From: JBAZAX01 sp964568625
GTDB lineage: Bacteria > Babelota > Babeliae > Babelales > RVW-14
DNA: 64,000 nt
Direction of reading: 5' to 3'
Assembly (NCBI GenBank): GCA_964568625.1
Contig: CAZMQG010000004.1
Span: forward strand, 36,659-100,658
The notes beneath the pieces are model-generated. The model was not told where the DNA came from, searched no databases, and saw nothing but the letters and a program-made list of their open reading frames with translations. A program made the position numbers and the translations under genes. Shown in pieces: positions 1-6,811 of this stretch; the stretch's first letter is position 1, and each line of letters starts with the position of its first letter.

Positions 1-654
1 AATGTTTTACATCCAGTCAGTGATTATGGGGTTGCAAAGGCTGCAGCAACTCAATTTTGTTTAAAAGAGGCTTTATTTAATGAGTTACCTGTTTATACGG
101 TCAGACCATTTGCCGTTTACGGTGATTTTGAAATGCTCGGGCGCTTGATTCCATCAATCATTGTTAATGCTTTGCAAGATAAGCAGATCAATTTGTCATC
201 GCCGAATTTTGTTCGTGATTTTATTTATGTAAAAGACTTTGTTGATTTTTGCATTCAATTATCTGTGATACAACCGGATCAAGAATTTGTTTTTAATGTG
301 GGAACTGGAGTTCAATCAACAATAAAATATGTGGTAAAAACTGTTCAGGAAATAGTTCAGCGGCCGCTTGATATCTGTTGGGGGGCAAGCGTTGCAAGAC
401 CATGGGAGCCAAAAGTTTGGCAAGCAAATATTGATAGAGCAAAAAAGCTTCTTGGATGGACTCCAAAATATTTGTTAAAAGACGGCTTAACTGAATCGCT
501 CAAGTGGTTTGAAAAAAATATTAATTTTTATTCGCCGTCGCCAGAAAACCATATAGCCTACCAATCCGGGGATAAAAAGCGCGGCATGCCTGTCGAATCC
601 TTGGCGAAGACAGGCGAACCCGGCGTAGCTTTTCAAAAGCGTAGTCGGGTGTAA
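1..654 (+). CDS. NAD-dependent sugar epimerase/dehydratase, 3' part (gene starts before window)
   Basis: C-terminal 217 residues of a short-chain (extended SDR) nucleotide-sugar epimerase/dehydratase; the reading frame is open from base 1, so the NAD-binding Rossmann start lies upstream. The catalytic YxxxK motif is visible as YGVAK at residues 9-13 of the partial product, followed by the family's VRPF-YG stretch and a RDFIYVKD segment near the substrate site. Such enzymes interconvert nucleotide-activated sugars in the cytoplasm for surface polysaccharide. The natural end of the fold appears to be about LKWFEKN; the last ~38 residues are encoded by a GC-rich palindromic repeat and look adventitious. 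Followed at 18 bp by a transketolase pair. The family is clear; the exact sugar substrate is not. Confidence 0.85.
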   Translation, partial: NVLHPVSDYGVAKAAATQFCLKEALFNELPVYTVRPFAVYGDFEMLGRLIPSIIVNALQDKQINLSSPNFVRDFIYVKDFVDFCIQLSVIQPDQEFVFNVGTGVQSTIKYVVKTVQEIVQRPLDICWGASVARPWEPKVWQANIDRAKKLLGWTPKYLLKDGLTESLKWFEKNINFYSPSPENHIAYQSGDKKRGMPVESLAKTGEPGVAFQKRSRV

Positions 655-714
655 CAAGTTACGAAAGAAAAAGTGAATCAAATATTCTGGATCACGGCCT
701 CCGCCGGGAAGACC
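588..714. repeat. GC-rich palindromic (REP-like) elements overlapping two gene ends
   Basis: A GC-rich patch in AT-rich DNA. It has a 7-bp stem GCCTGTC/GACAGGC (588-594 with 609-615), a second inverted repeat with arms ACCCG (618-622) and CGGGT (646-650) around an inner GCTTTT/AAAAGC, and at 687-714 a CTGGATCACGGCCT...GCCGGG block. The last block resembles the reverse complement of the element at 4183-4210. The first part codes the odd C-terminus of the epimerase; the last codes the apparent N-terminus of the transketolase. Similar to Rickettsia palindromic elements in behaviour, but no homology to them is claimed. Confidence 0.6.
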
Positions 715-1515
715 AATTTGCAAGATCAGGCAAAGCAGATCAGGTTAACAATTCTTGAAATGGTAAATGCTGCCAAGTGCTCGCACGTTGGTTCGGCGTT
801 TTCTATTGTTGATATAATGACTGTGCTTTTTCATAAATTCATAAATACAGAATTAATTAAGCAAAAAAGTAAGAATCGTGATTATTTTATTTTGAGCAAA
901 GGGCATGCTTGTGCGGCTCTTTATGCAACTCTTTCCAGTGTTGGGCTGATTCATCCTGACGAATTAAAAAATTATTACACAGATGGAAGTAAGCTTGCGG
1001 GCCATCCAATTAAAGACAGTTTTCCGGGGATTGAGGCTAGTACCGGATCTCTTGGCCATGGTTTGTCTTTAGCTGTTGGCTTGGCGATTGCTTGTAAAAA
1101 CGACCAAATAAAAAACAAAATTTATGTGCTTCTTGGTGATGGGGAGTGTCAGGAGGGTTCTGTTTGGGAAGCCGTTATGATGGCGGTTCGTTTCAAGCTT
1201 GATAATCTTGTTTTGATTGTCGACAATAATAATTTACAGGCTTTAGATAGAACAAGTGATGTAGCTTTTGGATCTTGGCACGAAAAATTTACAGGATTTG
1301 GGTGTAACTGTATGTGTGTTGATGGTCATAACTTTGACCAATTAACTGAGGTCTTGCAAAAGACAGGCAACGCACATGGTCCCGATGTTATTATTGCTAA
1401 TACTATCAAAGGCAAGGGCGTGAGTTTTATGCAAGACAGGCTTGAATGGCATTACAAGTCACCAAACTTGCAAGAGTATGAAATGGCGAAAAAAGAAATT
1501 TTAGAACAAATATGA
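673..1515 (+). CDS. Transketolase, N-terminal (TPP-binding) subunit
   Basis: 280 residues matching the N-terminal half of transketolase, which binds thiamine pyrophosphate. The GDGECQEGSVWEA motif with downstream NN (about residues 155-185) is the TPP/metal signature; HVGSAFS and SKGHACAALYA are substrate and cofactor loops. Two-gene transketolases act as a heteromer with the next product, moving two-carbon ketol units between sugars, either in the pentose phosphate pathway or in making branched surface sugars. The GTG at 673 has only a weak ribosome site, and the first ~15 residues are encoded by a REP-like repeat. A TTG at 718 is an alternative start that begins where family homology begins. 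The gene overlaps its partner by 4 bp (ATGA), implying translational coupling. Confidence 0.9.
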   Translation: MNQIFWITASAGKTNLQDQAKQIRLTILEMVNAAKCSHVGSAFSIVDIMTVLFHKFINTELIKQKSKNRDYFILSKGHACAALYATLSSVGLIHPDELKNYYTDGSKLAGHPIKDSFPGIEASTGSLGHGLSLAVGLAIACKNDQIKNKIYVLLGDGECQEGSVWEAVMMAVRFKLDNLVLIVDNNNLQALDRTSDVAFGSWHEKFTGFGCNCMCVDGHNFDQLTEVLQKTGNAHGPDVIIANTIKGKGVSFMQDRLEWHYKSPNLQEYEMAKKEILEQI

Positions 1516-2492
1516 GAAAATTATTTATTCAAAAATTAGTTGAGTTTGCCGGAATTGATACTGATATCTACCTGATTGCAGGGGATTTGGGATTTTCTGT
1601 TATAGAGCCGTTTAAAGAAACATTTCCTGATAGATTTATTAATGCCGGAATATCGGAACAAAATATGATTGGTGTTGCAGCCGGACTTGCACTTGCAGGT
1701 AAAAAAGTTTTTGTTTATTCGATAATTCCGTTTGTTACAATGCGTTGCTTTGAACAGATTCGGGTTGATCTTTGTTATCAAAATTTACCTGTCTTCATGG
1801 TGGGAGTTGGCGCTGGGTTTGCTTATGGTGCCATGGGCTCAACGCATCACGCAATCGAAGATGTTGCGATTATGCGTGCATTACCAAATATGACAGTAGT
1901 GGTTCCCGGAAGTAACTTTGAGCTGTCAAGCTTACTTGAGCAAATTAACGACTTGCGTAGCCCAGCTTATATCCGTTTATCAAAAAACGAAGAAAAGATT
2001 TTGTATCCGAGCAGATATAACTCTAAATCCAGTATCAAATTGGGGAAAGCTATAGAGTTAACGTCAAGCGACAAAAATTTGATTCTGGCTTCAGGGGATA
2101 TTTTAAGTATTGCATTTGATGTGTGTAAAAAGTTAAGAGATCTTGGCATAGATATTGGTCTTTTTAGTGTTCCTACAATTAAGCCATTAGATTTTGATTT
2201 TATTACATTGCGATGCAACTCTTTAGACTCTATTTTTACAATCGAAGATCACAGCATTATTGGTGGATTGGGAGAAGTTGTGGCAATGCATCTTTGCCAA
2301 AATATTGAGAAGAAAATTTTATTTAAAGCCTTTGCCTTGCCCGACCGGTACTGTCATGAGATTGGATCTAGAGATTATTTGCGAAACAAAGCTGGTTTGA
2401 GTGCAAGGAATATTCTCAGTGAGATTTTAGAAAAAATTAAATTTAATGAAAGAGTTTTTAATGAAGTTGGATTCAATAAAAAATTGTTTTAA
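1512..2492 (+). CDS. Transketolase, C-terminal subunit
   Basis: 326 residues covering the pyrimidine-binding and C-terminal domains of transketolase. Visible are the NAGISEQNMIGVAAGLA segment with the TPP-activating glutamate (about residues 43-59), GSTHHAIEDVAIMRALPNM (about 109-127) and the C-terminal TIEDHSIIGGLGE stretch (about 242-255). It completes the enzyme begun by the previous gene and starts inside its stop. Its place beside an epimerase and a decayed membrane glycosyltransferase suggests a role in surface-sugar synthesis rather than, or besides, central metabolism; that is inference. The end overlaps the next reading frame by about 30-47 bp. Confidence 0.9.
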   Translation: MRKLFIQKLVEFAGIDTDIYLIAGDLGFSVIEPFKETFPDRFINAGISEQNMIGVAAGLALAGKKVFVYSIIPFVTMRCFEQIRVDLCYQNLPVFMVGVGAGFAYGAMGSTHHAIEDVAIMRALPNMTVVVPGSNFELSSLLEQINDLRSPAYIRLSKNEEKILYPSRYNSKSSIKLGKAIELTSSDKNLILASGDILSIAFDVCKKLRDLGIDIGLFSVPTIKPLDFDFITLRCNSLDSIFTIEDHSIIGGLGEVVAMHLCQNIEKKILFKAFALPDRYCHEIGSRDYLRNKAGLSARNILSEILEKIKFNERVFNEVGFNKKLF

Positions 2493-4172
2493 AAAACACC
2501 AAAAATTTTGGCTTTCACTTTTAATTTTTGCCTTAATTTTCATCTTGCTTGGATTACCGTTTTATAACTGGGGATTCATGAATGATGATTTTGGTGTGGT
2601 TTTTCACTCGAAAGTAAAAAATTTAAAAGATATTTTGAGATTTTTTATAGAGGGTCATTCGGGAGATTCTTTGCAACCATCGAATTTTGTTCCAGCAGAA
2701 AAAACTTTTTTTCAGTTTACTATCGCCCTGTTGCATTTGTGTTGCATTCAATTGTTACTGCCATTTGCGGATTTAATCCATACGGACATTATCTTGCATT
2801 TACCTTATTTCATGCATTAAATTCTGTTTTAGTTTTTAACTTTTTTTGTTTCTTTTTTAATATTAATTTGGCTTTTTTAGGTGCCATGTTTTTTGCATTT
2901 CATCCGAGTTTGTGTTCGTGGTTTGGGTGGATTGCAGGTTTCCAGCAGGTTGTTAATTTTACTTTTATTGCGCTGATTGTGATTTTATTCAAAAAGTATC
3001 TGGATTTGCAAAGAGATAGTTTACTTTTGCGTTGTGTTTACTACTTATCTTCAATTTTTATATTTTTAGTAGCGTTGTTCACTCGAGAGACTGTGATATT
3101 TTTCCCAGCAGTGATATTACTTTGGACATTTGTGTATAAGAAATACCGCAAGCACGGCGAGATCTGCAAGTGTAGCATGCAGAGTACTTGCTCTTCGATC
3201 TGTCTTTTTTTTAAAAGCATTTTAACTGTTAGTGGCTTTATTTTTGTCAGTATTTTTTATTTTTTGTTCAGGTTGCATCTCTTTCCATTTAAGCTTGATT
3301 CATCTGAACCCTCACAGCTTCTCAGCTTTTTTACAAACTTAAGTTCAAGATTTTTTGATCTAGTTACTTTTGTGTCTGATCTGGCTGGTTTATCGTTTTT
3401 GCCCAATGGGCACCAGGTATTGAAGGGTTCTTTAATAATTTGTATATTTAGTTTTTTAATATTTTTATTCATAAAAAGTCGCGAGAAAAAACTTATACTA
3501 TTTTTGCTTGTTCTCTCTGCAATTCTTATGTGGCCTGCTATTGCCAGATACTATTCTAGTCGATATTTATACAAAGCTTTGCCTCTTTTTATCTTTATTT
3601 TTTTAATTTTTATAAGAGATTTTTGTCGGTATAAATCTGTCTTAGCATTCAAAAGAATTATGATATTTACATGTCTTTGGGTTGTGTTTAATATGTTTTT
3701 CTTGTTTATAGTTCTAAAAAATTATGAAAATCTTTATCATAAAATTCACGTTGCATTTGATGAATTGTGCATGGATGAAAGAGTGTAACAAAGACCTCTT
3801 TGTTTAGTAGGGATTCCATATGGATTTTTCCCAACCGGTGCAGCTCAGGCCATATGGATGAGAGGTGTTAGTATGGATCATCCAATTTATTACGACAGAA
3901 GGACTTTTGGATTTAGCCATTTACCGGTCTATGAGAATCTTATTAAAGTTATTCCGGCGGAAAATGGTTTTAAGATTATTTGTACAGATTTGAATAAACT
4001 TACACTGTCCTGTGTTGGACAAGCAAAAGAGTCTGATCTGGGTGATTTTGTCTCTGAGAATAAAAATAATAATTACTCAGAAACTAATTTTGTTTTTTAC
4101 AAAAAGTATAGCGATCAGAAACTTTTGCTTATAACATGGGATTATCAAGATACCAAATTTATAATTTTATAA
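2461..4172 (+). pseudogene. Decayed polytopic membrane protein (glycosyltransferase-like): frameshift plus in-frame stop
   Basis: Three reading-frame pieces together make one ~570-residue membrane protein. Piece 1 (from ATG 2461, or 2446) runs through a transmembrane helix and an FMNDDFG loop to a run of six A and seven T (2699-2712). The homologous continuation (FFSVYYRPVAF, then many hydrophobic helices) is in the -1 frame up to TAA 3786-3788. The same frame then continues without interruption (CLVGIPYGFFPTGAAQAIW) to 4172. The hydrophobic layout, the YRP motif after an Asp-rich first loop, and the soluble C-terminal tail resemble Dol-P-mannose-type transferases or O-antigen membrane proteins. 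Either lesion alone might be recoded or a sequencing error; both together favour decay. The T run (2706-2712) is a perfect U-UUU-UUU slippery heptamer in the upstream frame. Confidence 0.75.
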
Positions 4173-4498
4173 ACCTACTACTTGTCGCACCGGCGCAGGC
4201 CGGTGTCCAGATTTAACGTCAGTTCGATAACTAGAAAAAGGGCTGAATCTGCCTAAAGCGACTTTCGATTAGAGATTTGTCATCCTGAATTTATTTCAGG
4301 ATCCATGGATTAGTTTTTCCTAATATCGAATTACAAAATTTTGAATTAATTTATCCATGGATTCCAGCCTTCGCCCTCGTTGCACTCGTGGCTATGGCGG
4401 ACGGGGCTGAAACTAGTTCAGCATGACACTGCGGGGTCAAAGCGCTTTCCAATTTGTTGCGAACTTAATTTTAAATTCTCGAACTCGCGTTAATTTAC
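4173..4498. other. Gene-free interval carrying REP/MITE-like repeats
   Basis: Contains no credible gene. It holds a perfect 7-bp hairpin CACCGGC-GCAG-GCCGGTG (4188-4205) followed by TCCAG, and a ~149-bp element (4279-4427). The element ends are inverted copies of a GTCATnCTGAAnTnnTTTCAG sequence (17 of 21 bases matching). Inside it the palindrome ATCCATGGAT occurs twice (4301-4310 and 4353-4362). It separates the pseudogene from the convergent ankyrin gene. Confidence 0.65.
4279..4427. repeat. MITE-like element with ~21-bp imperfect terminal inverted repeats
   Basis: Left end begins GTCATCCTGAAT, right end (read on the other strand) begins GTCATGCTGAAC; both continue into TTTCAG, so each end can also fold alone. 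No reading frame inside. Length and terminal inverted repeats are those of a non-autonomous repeat, but no target duplication was recognised. Confidence 0.5.
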
Positions 4499-5215
4499 TT
4501 ATAAATTTAGTTTGCTTAATTGTTTTTTAATATCCTCAGGGATCTTGGCATTAGCTTCAAGAAGAAGTTCAATAATTTTTATATGCCCCAATTTTATTGC
4601 TATGTGCATAGCTGTTTGATTAAATCCATCTGTTGCATTTACATCTGCTCCATTTGCGATAAGCGTTTTTACAATATTTGTCAGGCCCCATGTGGTTGCT
4701 ATGTGTAAAGGTGTTTCTCCACAGAGATCTTTGCTGTTTGAATCTGCTCCCAAATTTAAGATTGTTGTAGCTATATCAGGTAAATTTTTTGATAAAGATA
4801 TGTGTAATGGGCTTCTTCCAAGTGAGTCCTGCGATTTTAAATCTGCTCCGGCGGTTATTAAAATTTCTGCTGCTTTAATTTTATTATCTTCCAGTGCCTT
4901 GTGCAGGGGGGTAGATTTATTTTCCTGTTTTTGATTTATATTTGCACCATTTTGGATTAGTAATATTAAATCGTCTATTGCATCATTATCTAATGCAGTG
5001 AAAATGTCTTTGTATTTAGGATTTTTTATAGGGTTTACAACTACAGGATCTATAATGACTACTGGGACAGGATCTATAACGATAGGATCAGCTTTGGGTT
5101 TTTTTTGATTTGCGATTTCTGTTTGGGTGTCTTTTCCATTCTCTTCAGTTACTCTTGCTTGTATACGAGTGCCAAATGAAATAGCGATGAATAAAATTAT
5201 TAGAAAATACTTCAT
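4499..5215 (-). CDS. Secreted ankyrin-repeat protein
   Basis: 238 residues. A hydrophobic N-terminus (residues 3-20) predicts export, probably cleaved near RIQA. It is followed by a Val/Pro/Ile/Asp-rich linker (about 42-65) with repeated (V/I)IDPV units, then roughly five ankyrin repeats (69-228) with the usual TPLH and GAD-N consensus blocks. Ankyrin repeats bind other proteins; exported ankyrin proteins of intracellular bacteria are often host-directed, which is inferred here. The C-terminus (IPEDIKKQLSKLNL) resembles those of two other ankyrin proteins in this window. Faces the FKBP gene divergently, with an AT-rich shared upstream region. Confidence 0.85.
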   Translation of the reverse strand: MKYFLIILFIAISFGTRIQARVTEENGKDTQTEIANQKKPKADPIVIDPVPVVIIDPVVVNPIKNPKYKDIFTALDNDAIDDLILLIQNGANINQKQENKSTPLHKALEDNKIKAAEILITAGADLKSQDSLGRSPLHISLSKNLPDIATTILNLGADSNSKDLCGETPLHIATTWGLTNIVKTLIANGADVNATDGFNQTAMHIAIKLGHIKIIELLLEANAKIPEDIKKQLSKLNL

Positions 5216-5381
5216 AATTTCTCCTTTTTTACCAATTTCTTAAAACATAACACTTTTATTTTACTAGTGTAATTTATTTTTTTTATTTTTTAAATTTATA
5301 TGAAATTAAGACTGGAAAATATTATTAAAAAATTTACAATCTTATACATGTCGGTTTATATTTTTTTTAAGGAGATTTTTG

Positions 5382-5861
5382 ATGAAAAAGATGGTTTTGG
5401 CTTATGTATGTGTTGCATGTGCATTATTGGGTGGTTGCTCTCAGCCTCCAGTAAAAACAACAGAGGATACTAACGTGGCGGATAAAAAAGAGACGGAAAA
5501 AATGGTAAGTTTGCCTTCAGGGCTCAAGTTTGAAGTTTTAAAAGTTGCTCCTGATGATGCAAAAAAACCGGTAAATGGTAAAACTGTTACAGTTCATTAC
5601 ACCGGCTGGCTTGAAGAAAATGGAAAAGAGGGAAGAAAGTTTGATAGCAGCGTTGATCGCAACCAAGCTTTTTCATTCCGTGTCGGAGTTGGTCAGGTTA
5701 TTAAGGGCTGGGATGAAGGCGTTTTGGATATGAAGGTTGGCGAAAAACGTCGTTTGGTAATTCCACCACAACTTGCTTATGGTGATTCAGGCGCAGGAAA
5801 TGTTATTCCCGGCGGCGCAACATTGCTTTTTGATGTTGAGTTGCTTGAAGTAGAAGAATAA
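5382..5861 (+). CDS. FKBP-type peptidyl-prolyl isomerase lipoprotein
   Basis: 159 residues. The N-terminus has a lipoprotein signal with lipobox LLGG-C (Cys19), so the mature protein should be lipid-anchored, facing the periplasm. After a ~25-residue charged linker comes one complete FKBP domain (about 48-158) with the HYTGWL, KFDSS, GQVIKGWDEG and AYGDSGAG blocks that form the prolyl-isomerase pocket. It should help fold periplasmic or outer-membrane proteins. The start is the ATG at 5382, six bases after AAGGAGA; a TTG just upstream is ignored. A hairpin with a T-run follows the gene. The Lnt-like gene in this window would supply the lipoprotein's N-acylation. Confidence 0.93.
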   Translation: MKKMVLAYVCVACALLGGCSQPPVKTTEDTNVADKKETEKMVSLPSGLKFEVLKVAPDDAKKPVNGKTVTVHYTGWLEENGKEGRKFDSSVDRNQAFSFRVGVGQVIKGWDEGVLDMKVGEKRRLVIPPQLAYGDSGAGNVIPGGATLLFDVELLEVEE

Positions 5862-5889
5862 TCTTAGATAGAAGCTTAAAATTTTGAGG

Positions 5890-5921
5890 GGCGAGATTTT
5901 GTTAGTCTCGCCTCTTTTTTT
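5890..5921 (+). terminator. Rho-independent terminator of the FKBP gene
   Basis: Stem GGCGAGA (5890-5896) with TCTCGCC (5906-5912), 9-base loop, then a T-rich tract. Confidence 0.8.
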
Positions 5922-5963
5922 CCCATATAACATAAAGAGTTAATAATTTAAAATAAAGGTTAG

Positions 5964-6434
5964 ATGATGCAAAAAATAAAAAAAGCATTGATAGTATTAG
6001 CTATTTTAGGTTTAACTTTGTCCGCTGATGCTATGAAAAGAACAGCCGAAGATGTGGGTGCTTCGGGAGGGAATCCTTTTGATAAGCATCCTATGAGGCA
6101 AGAAGAAATTGATGTGCCGGAATTTTCACTTAGCATTCCAGTAGCGCAGCTTAAATTAAAATTAACTCAAGATATATTAGTTAATTGGCCATTAAATACA
6201 CCCGAAAAAGTGATTATGGCAATTAACTATTTATTGAAAATGGGTCCATCATTAACAAAGTTGATGATTAAAGATATTTTATTAAAAGCATGGGTGCAAG
6301 TTGATTCAACTAAAGAATGGGGTGAAGTTATAGATAGAGAGGTTATTCAGCGGGGAAATCGTGATTGTGCTGATATTTTAATAGATTTGTATGTGGAATC
6401 CCAAAAAATTGTTCCATTGGTTTTACTAAGATAA
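5964..6434 (+). CDS. Small exported protein of unknown function
   Basis: 156 residues, not recognised. A clear signal peptide (KIKKALIVLAILGLTLSADA) ends in a good signal peptidase site before MKRTAED. The mature part is helical and charged, with no Cys pairs or repeats except one Cys near the end (RDCADIL). ATG 5964 or 5967 could start it; AAAGG lies just upstream. The MKR-type mature N-terminus after an A-x-A site recurs in other exported proteins here, notably the F-box-like ankyrin protein. It stands alone between the FKBP terminator and a long leader before ileS. Confidence 0.7.
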   Translation: MMQKIKKALIVLAILGLTLSADAMKRTAEDVGASGGNPFDKHPMRQEEIDVPEFSLSIPVAQLKLKLTQDILVNWPLNTPEKVIMAINYLLKMGPSLTKLMIKDILLKAWVQVDSTKEWGEVIDREVIQRGNRDCADILIDLYVESQKIVPLVLLR

Positions 6435-6811
6435 AACAGGCAGCCTATTTTTTATAAAAATAGTGAAATTGCTGGTGTTACAGAAATAAATTCTAAAAAT
6501 ATATCAAAGAATCTTGAGTGAAGTGTGGTTTTTTGCTAAATTCAAGGCACAAGAGTTATGTTTTAGGTTTTTATTATAACTAGCTTTGGCTAGTATTAAT
6601 GGAATTAAATGCTGGTGTTTTTATATTCTAAAGTTTTTTTTCTTTTCCGAATAAATATCCCCTGCGGGGGATAAGTAAAATTGGGCTTAAAAAGTCTGTT
6701 TTTGATTAATTAGCCTTTATATCTTATAATTCTTATGTTCAAAATTATTGTTTAACCTTATGCAAGTTAAGTCTTGCGTGCAAGCCTTGTCTTGTTAATT
6801 TTAGGATTGCC
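6435..6811. other. 377-bp interval upstream of ileS with three small hairpins
   Basis: No gene seen. Hairpins: ACTAGC-TTTG-GCTAGT (6579-6594), ATCCCC-TGCG-GGGGAT (6657-6672) and GCAAG-TTAAGT-CTTGC shortly before ileS. The decamer TGCTGGTGTT occurs twice (near 6471 and 6610). A leader of this length before an aminoacyl-tRNA synthetase invites a T-box reading, but the T-box AGGGTGGNACCGCG sequence is absent. Confidence 0.5.

Noticed and set aside
6435..6811. T-box riboswitch before ileS
   Set aside because: The conserved T-box sequence and specifier loop are not seen; only small hairpins are present.
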